Of a stretch of 64,000 bases of DNA, positions 1 to 9,100 are shown one piece after another; within the stretch, counting starts at the first letter, position 1; each line of letters begins with the position of its first letter. Position numbers and translations under genes: made by a program. A model generated the notes under the pieces. The model did not search any database and was not told where the DNA came from. It saw nothing but the letters and a program-made list of their open reading frames with translations. The stretch is from Dendrophyllia cribrosa (Eukaryota > Cnidaria > Anthozoa > Scleractinia > Dendrophylliidae), in assembly GCA_024195265.1 (NCBI GenBank), contig JAJLRJ010000013.1, forward strand, positions 14,502,822-14,566,821, written 5' to 3'.

Positions 1-336
1 GAGCGCCAATGAGCCTTGGCCCTCTTTGTAAAGCACTTCCCCTGTGGCGGTTTTGTGGTCGTCGCCAAACTCTACTTGCACTTCAAAGTGGGACATATCA
101 GCGCGCGGGAAACGCTTTTTGAAGTCTGAGATCTTCTTGGCCTTGGCCGCTGCAGAGAGCTTTGCTGCTTCTGGTGTTGTAATCCAGGCTAGTGGATCTG
201 GGGGTGGCTTATATGGAGAATGGCTATAGGCATTTGGGGTTGAATAAAAAAGGGGTGGGGGGCTATAATTATGGCCGCCAATGTTTATACCAAGATTTGA
301 ACTGGGATTAAAACCACCGGGTCGTCTGCCAAACAT
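1..336 (-). CDS. Partial viral gene, N-terminal 112 codons, function unknown
   Basis: An open minus-strand frame runs from an ATG at 336 off the start of the window, so the C-terminus is missing. The start is fixed by a TATATAC box 5 bases upstream (341-348). The first ~50 residues are rich in Gly, Pro, Tyr and Asn; a lysine- and alanine-rich stretch follows and then a more structured part containing HFEVQVEFGDD. It is transcribed divergently from the gene at 384 across a 47-bp shared promoter. I do not recognise the family; a virion protein is possible from the context, but that is inference. Confidence 0.6.
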   Translation of the reverse strand, partial: MFGRRPGGFNPSSNLGINIGGHNYSPPPLFYSTPNAYSHSPYKPPPDPLAWITTPEAAKLSAAAKAKKISDFKKRFPRADMSHFEVQVEFGDDHKTATGEVLYKEGQGSLAL

Positions 337-383
337 GATTGTATATATTTATATTTTAAAAAGGTTTTTATATACATACAATC
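337..383. promoter_or_regulatory. Bidirectional viral promoter, inverted-repeat type
   Basis: The 47 bp between two divergent ATGs hold a TATATAC-type box facing each way (341-348 for the minus gene, 369-375 for the plus gene). The flanks are mirror images: ATGATTGTATATA leads outward to the left and TATACATACAATCATG to the right, so each box has nearly the same spacer to its ATG. The 5' leaders would be extremely short. Confidence 0.6.
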
Positions 384-1052
384 ATGGTTGTGTTAACAAT
401 CGTCGCGCCTTCTAATCCTCACACAATCTACTTCGATCACCCGCTTCAAAAGCCGAGTTACATACGGCTCATCTCTTGTTCAATTTTCAATTCGTGGCAT
501 AATTTGAAAGAAGAAGCAGTTATTACAACAACGACAGAACCTGCCCCTGGTTCATCACATAGCGTGACCTTACTTCAAGGCCATTACACAATTGATACAT
601 TAGCGAAAAACTTTGAAGAACTAAAAAATCTTCACAGTCAATTAAATCTAACAATTGATACAAACACACCACTCGGAGCCATGATCATATATAATAACAG
701 CAGTGTGAAGTTTAGTAACAATCTGGCAGAATTGCTTGGCATAAGCCCTATATTGCTTCTAATAACTTTTGTCAAGCGTTTAAGGGCACCAAGCACTTAC
801 TTCATTCACTGTGATCTGGTTGATAAAGAACAGAACTTACTCAATGGTAAGCCTTCGACAGTTTTGGCTCGGTTTGATATTCGTGGAAAAGCTTTTGAGA
901 AGGTGTTTTATGTACCAACACAACAGAACGTCTTGCGTGACGTCTCGTCTGGCGATTATGTAAATAGCATAACACTGTCAGTGAGGGATGTAAATGGTGA
1001 CCTCTTCGACTTTAATAACATGCCCTTAGAATTTGAAATCGAGATAAATTAA
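384..1052 (+). CDS. Conserved Polinton-like virion-type protein, 222 aa
   Basis: Complete frame from an ATG placed 8 bases after a TATATAC box. The protein looks rich in beta strands and has no membrane segment. Recognisable stretches include YFIHCDLVDKEQNLLNGKPS and, near the C-terminus, SVRDVNGDLFDF, which match my recollection of a family repeated in cnidarian Polinton-like elements. A strand-rich protein of this size could be a minor capsid or vertex protein, but no motif proves it. It is followed after 22 bp by the promoter and start of the next gene. The frame is intact, unlike its downstream neighbours. Confidence 0.65.
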   Translation: MVVLTIVAPSNPHTIYFDHPLQKPSYIRLISCSIFNSWHNLKEEAVITTTTEPAPGSSHSVTLLQGHYTIDTLAKNFEELKNLHSQLNLTIDTNTPLGAMIIYNNSSVKFSNNLAELLGISPILLLITFVKRLRAPSTYFIHCDLVDKEQNLLNGKPSTVLARFDIRGKAFEKVFYVPTQQNVLRDVSSGDYVNSITLSVRDVNGDLFDFNNMPLEFEIEIN

Positions 1053-1059
1053 AAAATCT

Positions 1060-1068
1060 TATATATAC
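1060..1068 (+). promoter_or_regulatory. TATATATAC promoter box for the 1075 gene
   Basis: TATATATAC followed by CCCGCC and then the ATG at 1075; same box-to-start geometry as the other genes of both viral elements. Confidence 0.55.
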
Positions 1069-1074
1069 CCCGCC

Positions 1075-1761
1075 ATGAGTTCTGCCAATGTGCTTCCATC
1101 GGCTCCGGAATACAGCGAGACACAACAGCTCTACCCTATGCGTGAGATCACTCAAATTAATGCAGAAGACTTTCGTCTCAAAAAGATCTCTGACTTGCTT
1201 AAGGAGCTGTCTGACGAAGCCGAGCACTACAGACAAGTCGCAGAGTAATACAAACGGACCCAATCATTAGTTCATTACTCGGCGGTTGGACTTGGGTCGC
1301 TTTCTGTTGGGCTGTCATCAGGGGCCCTAGCCACTGCCTTGACTGGGTTCGGCATTGTTGCAAGCCCAGCACTTGTCGGCGTTGCGACCCTCTGTGGGCT
1401 GTCCTCTGTTGGCTTTACAGCTGCTAACAAGCGGTTAGAGCGGAAAGTGACTAAACACGAGAATATCTATACACTGGCCCTGGCTAAACGAAACACTGTC
1501 AATGAGCTAATCTCAAAAGCTCTGGAAGACAAGAGGATCAGTGATACAGAATTCACAATTATTACTCCTGAGGTGGAAAAATATCACGAACTCAAGGCTG
1601 CAATCAGGGATGGTGTGAAGGCAACAAAAAACGTTGCAACTCAAACAAAAGCGCCAGACCTCGAGAAACTCAAAAACGAACTTCGCAAGGAAGTCAAACA
1701 AGAATTTCAAAAAAAGATAAATCTTCTTACCGCATCATCTAAGTCCGATTTGAGAGATTAA
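1075..1761 (+). pseudogene. Viral membrane/coiled-coil protein gene with one nonsense codon
   Basis: The frame starts at the ATG 6 bases after a TATATATAC box and would be 228 codons. Codon 58 is TAA (1246-1248), inside KYKRT-type basic sequence; the same frame then stays open to 1761. The N-terminus is Ser/Pro-rich (MSSANVLPSAPEYS). A helical segment follows, then a hydrophobic Gly/Ala/Leu region around residues 70-115 that could insert in a membrane, then a long charged helix ending in KQEFQKKINLLTASS. One base change accounts for the break. I recall a similar protein in cnidarian Polinton-like elements; its role is unknown, perhaps a membrane-active virion component. Confidence 0.68.
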
Positions 1762-1814
1762 ATTCTGGATTTAACCTCTACATTTCGAAGGATAAATCAT
1801 AGACAACACGGCAG

Positions 1815-2115
1815 TGTCTGTTTACTCAAGCATAAGATATCATCTACCAAGCAGAATATCTTATAACAGCTTGATCATATATTAGGGAAACCCCCTACAA
1901 AATCAACATATGACGAAATAAAGAAAATTAACTCTGTTTACTCAAGCAGAATATCTTATAACTTTGTAATTTACAAAATCTTAAACCTAATTTTACCAGA
2001 AGGACCGCAGCGCGAGATTTTATCTTACATAAAACTTCAGAAGCCCTCTATACATCTAAAGAACGAACGTCTTTAGAATAAAGCCATTAGATCCGTGGGT
2101 ATTGATTTGACGTAA
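1815..2115 (+). pseudogene. Degenerate second copy of the VLTF3-like gene 3' end
   Basis: This stretch matches 3070-3325 at DNA level: GGAAACCCCCT, GACGAAATAAAG, TTACTCAAGCA, AATTTTACCAGAAGGACC and ATCTTACATAAAACTTCAGA each have a close counterpart there, in the same order. It is rearranged at its start (the CATAAGATATCATCTACCAAG segment precedes the rest) and has stops in all frames. It lies directly before the hairpin at 2122 and upstream of the longer copy, so it is either a tandem duplication remnant or a scar from recombination between related elements. Confidence 0.7.
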
Positions 2116-2121
2116 TCACCC

Positions 2122-2290
2122 AAATGACGTATGAAATTCTTGAGTGCCCCTGCGTTCCAGAGCTCCCCGTTTTCAGGTTTTTCAAAAAGTAAAAAAAATA
2201 ATTTTTTTAAATTTTTTTTTTACTTTCTGAAAAACCTGAAAACGGGGCGCTCTGGAACGCAGGGGCACTCAAGAATTTCATACGTCATTT
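2122..2290. repeat. Large perfect-type hairpin, 169 bp, arms ~75 bp
   Basis: The left arm begins AAATGACGTATGAAATTC at 2122 and the right arm ends with its reverse complement at 2290. Over about 75 bp I find only two mismatches (AGCTCC against AGCGCC, CAAAAAG against CAGAAAG). The centre is A/T-rich (runs of A and T at 2190-2221). It separates the two VLTF3 copies. It could be a small foldback transposon inserted in the viral element or a structural signal of the virus; AAATGACGT at both ends fits a terminal inverted repeat. Confidence 0.85.
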
Positions 2291-2407
2291 GTTTTGCACG
2301 TGTAAATCTATTGTTAGCCTCGTGATATTCCTCACAAAACAAAGGGTTTGATGGACAGTTTGTGTAATGATTGACCAATTGAACATTTGTCATTTTCTAA
2401 AATAAAC

Positions 2408-3343
2408 ATGACGGAGTCGCGATATATTGAACGCTCTATCACACAACTGTCTATTGTTAGACGTATGGATGAAAATAAAGAATACGAGACGCAACTAGAT
2501 GTCTTGGATATAAAACACAAGCAAGTCATGCTGTGTGGCTTCTATGGCAGCAGCTATCTAAAAGAGCTTCACCGCTTATAACTAACAGAAAAACTTCAAA
2601 TCATCTTTGAAGATCTTAGTTTGTCAGCGAGACAAGAATTAATCCAACAATACCGCGAAGTTTGTTATCATTCTAGACATAACAAACGAAAGAATAAAAT
2701 CGTGCCAAAGCTGTGGCGGCTCATTTTCACTCGTGTGCGAATCAACAAAACTTGTTTGCAGAGAATGTAACCGCATTGAAAGACTATACGGAGCTGTCTT
2801 TTCTCATAAAGACCTTTACGATAAAGAAAATATGAAAGTTAAAATACCATGTAGAATAAATTATAATTTTAAACGTCGCCTTGATCAGTTACTCGGAAAT
2901 TACTCTTTAGAATACATAAGCGGCAGTAAAAAAGTTTTATTAGAAATACGGAAAGAAATGGCAAAACGAAATGTTCATCCATCATTTTTAACAATATTCT
3001 ACGAAACATTCTTAAAAAAATAAAACGCAGTGATTTCAATAAACACACAACTCTGTTGTTGAGGTTTATTCTAAGGGAACCCCCTCAGAGATTAACCGAT
3101 GACGAAATTAAACAAATTAACTATGTTTACCCAAGCATAAGATATCATCTACCAAGCGGAATATCTTATGAGTTCATAATTCATAAGATCTTAGAGCTAA
3201 TTTTACCAGAAGGGCCAAGAAAACACAAAATCTTATCTTACATAAGACATCAGAAGCCCGCTACACGTCTAACAAACGAATGGTATTGGAAAGAAGCTAT
3301 TAATGCCGTGGGCATTAATAACATTGTTCAAGTTTATCCATAA
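2408..3343 (+). pseudogene. VLTF3-like late transcription factor, broken
   Basis: Proteins of the poxvirus VLTF3 family are zinc-ribbon transcription factors for late genes of large DNA viruses and are found in many Polinton-like elements. The gene starts MTESRY at 2408. It has an in-frame TAA at 2579-2581, a frameshift near 2700 and another near 3020. The zinc ribbon lies at about 2703-2770 (C-x2-C ... C-x2-C, with VCRECNRIERLYG). The basic RINYNFKRRLDQLLG segment follows, and the C-terminal part (3056-3343) has the pattern LTDDEIKQI ... WYWKEAINAVG expected of the family core. No TATATAC box precedes the ATG, which would fit an early or intermediate class. Family assignment is from motif order, not a search. 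Confidence 0.6.
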
Positions 3344-3407
3344 GAAATGCTAACATTTGCACTTCATCTCCAGCCCTTACGGCGGCAGCATTTTTCTTAG
3401 GGCTGTG
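3344..3407. other. Convergent intergenic gap, 64 bp
   Basis: The VLTF3-like gene and the nuclease gene end tail to tail here; I see no further signal. Confidence 0.5.
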
Positions 3408-4439
3408 CTAGATTTCAGCTGCCTCTTCAGAGTGCTCGGTTATTTTTTTTCGAAGGCTTGCCAAGCTGTTATGAAAACGCTCGACCGACCTTTGAATATT
3501 ACTCAAAAAGTTTGGTTGCTTTGGCGCCCAAATCTCAGTTATATCCAGAAGCTTCCAAGCGAAGACAGCCACTGGTTTAGGGCCTTCTGAAACCTCTGAC
3601 AAAAATACGTTTTGCATATAGTTATAACGCAAAAACTCCTCGTCTTCGCCCTGTTTTCTAAACGACATTCTTATCTTTCCATAACAACACCACATGTCCT
3701 TCTCAGCAATGGAAGACATAATTCTCTCAAATAATTGTTTCGATGTGAGTGAACCGACATCGATGATTGACTTTTGATTTCTGATTATCATCCGTTTGCT
3801 AAATAAATAACAAACTCCCCACGCAAGTGTTGTGTTACCCTTCGTTTTATATTTATTTCCTCCGTTGAGAAACTGATTGTGTGTCAGACTAGGTTCAAGC
3901 TGGTTTAAAGAGCGCATCCTAAAATAACCGTCAACAAACAGGCCTTTGTTTACCATGTCACCACTCAAAGCAAGGCCTGTTTGTATCTGATCGCTATAAT
4001 AACTAGGAATTCTGTTCATAGCTATTTTCCGCTTGAACGGACATTTAAACTCTAACAGGCTTAAGGTATTATCGTTGTCTAGAAAATATCCGTCTGGGCT
4101 GCAAGTGACCTTTCGATAAAGTGGATGATCACTTGCTAGATTAAGAGAGATGCTGTGACCAAAAACGGAAACAGAATGTTTTTGCTCAAAATACTTGCGT
4201 ATAAGGGGCTGGAACAGATTGCCCCAGGTACAAGCCGCATTGTTGAGCATATCTGTTGGCTGTATTTTCTTTTTGAGCAAGCTTTGCCGTGATTCAAACG
4301 GCGACGATCCTGTCAAGGCAGAGATCTCTGATGCACCAATGGAGTTTTGTCTGGATCTCATCCAGTCGGCGCTCTTTTGTTTCATACCAGTGTTCCTCGA
4401 TTTGAGAAAGTTCATGAACACTTGTGTTGTCGTCATCAT
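3408..4439 (-). CDS. YqaJ/lambda-exonuclease-type viral recombinase nuclease, 343 aa
   Basis: YqaJ-type enzymes are PD-(D/E)xK exonucleases used in viral recombination and replication. The order of motifs fits: RQNSIGASEISALTGSSPF near residues 30-48, WGNLFQPLI (the usual acidic residue here appears as Q), TCSPDGYFLD with the catalytic Asp near residue 115, LLEFKCPFK with the E-x-K pair near 130, and YYSDQIQTGLALS with the usual Q-x-Q. The frame is open from ATG to stop. The ATG overlaps the stop of the upstream zinc-finger gene in an ATGA (4436-4439), so the two are probably cotranscribed; there is no TATATAC box of its own. Confidence 0.78.
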   Translation of the reverse strand: MMTTTQVFMNFLKSRNTGMKQKSADWMRSRQNSIGASEISALTGSSPFESRQSLLKKKIQPTDMLNNAACTWGNLFQPLIRKYFEQKHSVSVFGHSISLNLASDHPLYRKVTCSPDGYFLDNDNTLSLLEFKCPFKRKIAMNRIPSYYSDQIQTGLALSGDMVNKGLFVDGYFRMRSLNQLEPSLTHNQFLNGGNKYKTKGNTTLAWGVCYLFSKRMIIRNQKSIIDVGSLTSKQLFERIMSSIAEKDMWCCYGKIRMSFRKQGEDEEFLRYNYMQNVFLSEVSEGPKPVAVFAWKLLDITEIWAPKQPNFLSNIQRSVERFHNSLASLRKKITEHSEEAAEI

Positions 4440-4956
4440 TGATATACAAAGGTCAGGCGTTTTTTCAATTGGTAATAACCACTCAACTCCGTTTGAAACG
4501 TTGCGAGTGATTTCTTACCTGCGATGTAATCCGAAACAAAGCTTAAGTTACGGATGTCATTTAAAGGATCAAGAGTCTCTAAGCTCTTGTTTTTAAATGG
4601 TTTTTGTTCTTGTTCTTGCTCGTCAAACCATGCATTCAGCTCATGTGGCTGATATTTGACTTGGCAAAAACTTCTCGAACAGCCCTCGGGGGTGCCGCCA
4701 AATCCGCCTCATGTTTGAGAAGAGCTCGAGTATTTCTTTTCAAAGGCGGACAGCCATTATTTCTATGATTATAAATCGTTGACAAACACACTCTTTGTTC
4801 GCAACCAAGGCAAGTGATCTTTAGTCGATGTGCCTTGATGTACGTAGTTGAGTTTTGCATTTCCGCATTTACAATGGCGAGCAAAAGTCGGTTCCTTGGG
4901 TTAAAGTCAAGACCTTGAGCCGCCATGTTCATATCGATCTGCTGTGCCATTGCCAT
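4436..4956 (-). pseudogene. Small zinc-finger viral gene at the element end, frameshifted
   Basis: Starts at the ATG at 4956, set by a GTATATAC box 8 bases upstream (4965-4972), and reads MAMAQQ, then MAAQGLDFNPRN. A C-x2-C ... H-x4-C arrangement (CLGC ... NHRNNGC) suggests a zinc finger. The frame closes at about 4636, but a second frame picks up near 4660 and stays open to TGA at 4436-4438, containing LNAWFDEQEQEQKPF and NLSFVSDYIAGKKS, so one frameshift separates the halves. The stop overlaps the nuclease ATG. The MAAQ.L.FNPRN start is also found at the start of the polymerase gene of element 2 (49860). Confidence 0.6.
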
Positions 4957-4964
4957 GTGGGTGG

Positions 4965-4972
4965 GTATATAC
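4965..4972 (-). promoter_or_regulatory. GTATATAC promoter box of the terminal gene, element 1
   Basis: GTATATAC is followed on the minus strand by CCACCCAC and the ATG at 4956. The preceding block (ACGAGATCACC, CCAATTGGAGAAA, CCCACCCCCT) is repeated almost exactly before the first gene of element 2 at 49735-49785. Confidence 0.6.
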
Positions 4973-5048
4973 AGGGGGTGGGATTTCTCCAATTGGTAAT
5001 ACCCCCTGGGGTGGGGGTGATCTCGTACCGGAGCAGCATATATAAACA

Positions 5049-5218
5049 GAGTAGTATGGGGCGTTGGGGAGTTCTGGATCACCCAAAATAAGCATCCCAA
5101 CACCTGAATTACCGCCCCCCCCGCCCACGGATGAATGCAATGAATCCGTGGGGGCGGTAATCCAGGTGTTTGGATGCTTATTTTGGGTGATCCAGAACCC
5201 CCAACGCCCCATACTACT
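5049..5218. repeat. Terminal palindrome of element 1 with asymmetric tip
   Basis: Arms of ~70 bp: GTAGTATGGGGCGTTGGGG at the left matches the reverse complement at 5200-5217, and CACCCAAAATAAGCATCC also pairs across. The tip at 5124-5149 starts CACGGAT and ends ATCCGTG but its middle is not symmetric. C-rich and G-rich tracts flank the tip. The outer end reads AGTAGTA, like the 5'-AG of Polinton termini. The same architecture and the same tip sequence occur at 49504-49678. Confidence 0.85.
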
Positions 5219-5242
5219 CCACTAGGTTACCCATTTTAAATA

Positions 5243-5266
5243 ATGCACCTAGCAATGTTAGGCCCG

Positions 5267-5297
<31 letters not shown>

Positions 5298-6077
5298 AAC
5301 CACGGGGAATTGATAGCGTACGCTGTTCGTGGGTCGGGATTTTGACAACTACGCTATGCCCCAGGGTGGGAAATTTGACATGGCCGCCATCTTGGAAAAT
5401 GGAGAGATCCTGGAATCTAGTTGCTCTTCAGATATGAAAGGACTGGGAACGAAGTGAGATTTCCCTTGTTTGGCGCTTCGCTGCAATGGTCGAGAGAAAG
5501 GTAAGAGAATCTGCTGAAATTTTTTGTTATAACAGCCCATCAGTTCTTTTTATGTTTGCTGATATCAAACAAGGATTCCATTTGTTTTTTAATCTGGTGT
5601 TTCTTTTGTTTGTGGAAGAAATGTTTTGCATATGATAATTTTGCATATTCGTAATTCAATATTTTATGCTTTGTTTCAGGTAAACTTCTTTATTCAGTTC
5701 GGGGAAAGTCGGAAAGTCTTCAGTGTTCAAAAAGATGCCGGAGACAATCGATCGCTTCATTTTCAGTGATTGCAATGGCTCTCAGTTTTCTTTGCTTTGT
5801 GATCGATTATGTGAAGCTGAAAAACAGACAACAGCATAGCTTGTTTTTCCTTGAAGCTTTGTTAAAGTATTAAACATGTGCACAGAAAATACAACAGAAC
5901 TATTAAAATCTGTTGTTTCACCATTGGTTTCCACAACTCTTGATTGCATTAAGGTTTGACCGCCTGCACCTGCCCCAGGGTGAAAAATTTTGCTATTTTT
6001 GACCATCGTGTTGTTCCCGGGGAGTGGAACTTTGAACTATTTTTTGAGAAAAAGTCAAAATCCCCACCCCTTGCCCG

Positions 6078-6125
<48 letters not shown>

Positions 6126-6148
6126 GGGCTTAACATTGATAGGTGCAT
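5243..6148. mobile_element. Inverted-repeat element with G28 and C46 tracts inside its ends
   Basis: The left end ATGCACCTAGCAATGTTA matches the reverse complement of the right end (TAACATTGATAGGTGCAT) with one mismatch. Next inside come GCCCGAG and a run of 28 G (5268-5295) on the left, and 46 C (6078-6123) then CTCGGGC on the right. The interior has no plausible gene; the Gly- and Pro-run reading frames are products of the homopolymers. A non-autonomous DNA element is likely. Confidence 0.65.
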
Positions 6149-9100
6149 AACAACAACACAACAACGCTATTAGCACTCTCGTAAGCAAGTTATATTTTCT
6201 TTATTACTCTTTGCTACAACTTGAAATACAAATCTAGGGAAACGAAGGTCACTTCAAGCCCAATTAAAATAACATGAAACGAATGTAAAACAAAAATTCC
6301 TCAATATTTCTTACCACTGATCGGTGAAATAAGCCTAATCAATGACCACAGCGTGTCCATCAACAAACTCAGCTGTCTCGGCCCATCAACTGATTTGGTC
6401 GGATACGACAGCGTTCAGTGGCGAAACGATAAATACACAGCTCCCAAACGAAAGAAATCGGCTGACTTATCGAGGATTTTCTAAAACCAGTAGGCAAAAT
6501 ACAAAGACAATATTTCTTCTTAATAACAGCAGCACGTAAAGCTTGTCTTCTTTCTTTTTCAACGCGATGTTTTCCTGTAGTTGTACAGTCCTTTCGAACG
6601 CCATTCCACACACTCAACATTCTCGTCTCCAGAGCTCAACCAAACGAAAGAAGAGCTCTGGGGACGAGAATGCACGCAGGAAAGGTTTTATTATTTCCGG
6701 TTTCTGGTACTGAGCAAGCGCAATAGTACATTAATGCATTAGGCATGCGCTAACGGATGTCGTGGATTTTACGACATCTGGAAGGCTTTGGTCCCAGAGC
6801 CTTCGTTTTTTCCGCTGACCAAACGAAACGAGGGCTCTGGGAACGAGAATCCACGGAATAAAGAAAGGTGTGAACTGTGCTTTTGTTGAAACCGTCCACC
6901 TCATTGGCTAAAACATGAAAATCTACTATAACTTCACCAGGCAGCGCATTTATTTATCTCTAGTTTACTAATTGATTCCCTTTTAGTGAAAACTATTGTG
7001 ATTTTTAATGCAACAAAAATTCTATGTGGGGAACATGGAAAATTAGAAGTCTTTCTTGGCCATTGTTTTGGAGTCTCACGATTGGATGAAATCTTGTAAC
7101 ACAAAAGAAACATCGCTTTAAAATAAAGTTTCAGTAAATTTTATTTCAAAACCATGTTGTCCATAGGTTGACGTATTCTCAGTACGAAAATCTAAACATT
7201 CTTATGTGGGGAAAGCGAAATGCATCGGAACAATAGAGAATTGCCTACTTCTTACACGGATTGTTACTTAAAATATATCGTAAAACTTTCTTACGCATGC
7301 GCATGAGTATAGGCTGCTTAGTATTAAAATGCAGTTTGGTCGTCCACAAATGTGCAGTATTGCGCAACTCTGGGGACGGCGGGATTGTTCAAACCTTCAC
7401 CGCGGTCACACGTCCGAGGCGTTTTTCGTTTTATTTGGTGGGATTCATTTAGAATTAAGTGGAAACGTGGGCAAGGATGTATAAAATAATTAGTTTATGT
7501 AACTATCTTTTCATCTTTCCGGCTCAAAATAACGAGCTTCTTTTCGATCGTTGAAAACTGATCAAAACGCTTCGTGCCTGAGCAAAATTGTGTTGGCAAA
7601 TGGCGCCGACAGTTCTGCGGTTCATAGTTTTCAAACGCTTAGAACTTTTTTTAGTAAACTTTCAAAACGTTTAGTGAGTTGACAGTGTATTGTCAATATA
7701 TGAAACTTTTAATAAACAGTGAAAATGACAACCTTAACTTGGAAGTACTTTGTTAACTTTTGCAAATTTCTCTCGTTTGACCGCGGTGGAGTACACCTGT
7801 TGTTTGTTGATGCAAGGCGAACGTCACAAAGTGCGGGTTGTGTTTTCTCTGTTGCATCTAACAGTTTCATATTCAATATGCGTAAGGAAATTACTCAAGA
7901 AGACACTGCGAAAGTATTTGACACTCGCGATTAATTCTACGATACCTTCATGACGGAAACCCGCTAAAACATGTTAAAACGAACACGAAGAAGATAATTT
8001 AGACGAATACATACATAGCGCTTATTTAATAAGAAGTGAACGGTGGGCAGCGAAGGAAGAAATATAAGCGTGGTAGGAATCCCAATTAATTTCACTTCTT
8101 TCGGTTGTTTGCCTTTCATTCATTTTTATTTCGTGAAGTTGAAGGAACAGAACAGCCAAATGAAACTTTGGGTGCAAAAATTCACCGCCGAGAGAAGATG
8201 TAAACAATGCACGCGGTGTCTTGCGAGACGTTTCTTGCGAGTTTTGCTTCCGCTAGTGAATGTTTCTCGGGCGAAAATAACCTTAAAGCGATCACTTTTT
8301 CATTTAATTTTCTTTTCTGTGTTTCGGATACAGAGGAATAAAAACTGGATATATTTTCGTGTGTATGATTGCGAGATGTTTTATGAAGAGCTGCGTTATG
8401 CGTTACTGGAAAGGTTTCAAATTACTTTCACATTATGCAAATTGCAACATTTTTACCTCAACTGAAAAAATATATTTCAAAGGGCTAAATTTGTTCCTCT
8501 CCTCGTAAATTATCACTTCTGTCGTTAACTTTGATTAAATTTATAAGTTTCATTCAAACTTTATTATAATAACGGCGGGAATACTTCCAGCAAAACTTTC
8601 AATTGGAAAAGTTGTTTTGACCTCGGGTCCGGACCAGGCAATTACATCATGGCTTCGAAAGGCCACTTTGCGGCTACATTTGCATTCACTTGAAAAGTGT
8701 CGGAAACACAGACCAGCTAGTTACAAGATTTAGCTAAAACCAATAACAACCATCGGGAAACTCTGACATACGGCCTTTTTTTCAACGGTAAGTACAAAGT
8801 AGGCATCGATTTGTTTTTTTCAGTATGTACTCGTCTTTTGACACAGTGGACACGCTACTTTAATAATTTGCGTGCGATCTCACACGCTCTTCTTGTTTTA
8901 GACAGTTAACGCGCTTCTTTGTTAGACTGCTCATACTACCCGAATACTCCCAATCATCAAACCGTGAAATAACGTGCATGCAGATTCCCAAGACAATTAT
9001 TCTCCAATATGCCTAATACAACGACGCCCAAGTATACGCTCCCACAGCGTCTTGTTATATCTAAATTACTGATTATTATCTATTACTAATAACTTATTAA

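Larger units (their letters stand above)
1..5218. mobile_element. Element 1: integrated Polinton-like viral element, partial and decayed
   Basis: A compact block of intronless, closely spaced genes on both strands, most preceded by a TATATAC box next to the ATG. It ends on the right in a large palindrome whose outer terminus reads AGTAGTA; the left part is outside the window. From the right end inward the genes are a zinc-finger gene, a YqaJ nuclease, a VLTF3-like factor, a hairpin, a VLTF3 fragment, a 228-codon gene, a 222-codon gene and a partial gene. No polymerase, integrase or capsid gene is seen in this part. Assignment to the Polinton-like group rests on gene resemblance and on ends shared with element 2. 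At least four genes carry disabling changes, so this is an old copy. Confidence 0.72.

Noticed and set aside
4957..5103. Upstream start of the zinc-finger gene at 5103
   Set aside because: That extension reads through the promoter block and into the terminal palindrome; ATG 4956 follows the box.
8043..8465. 140-codon plus-strand frame as a host exon
   Set aside because: No domain, no plausible splice sites at its edges and AT-driven composition.
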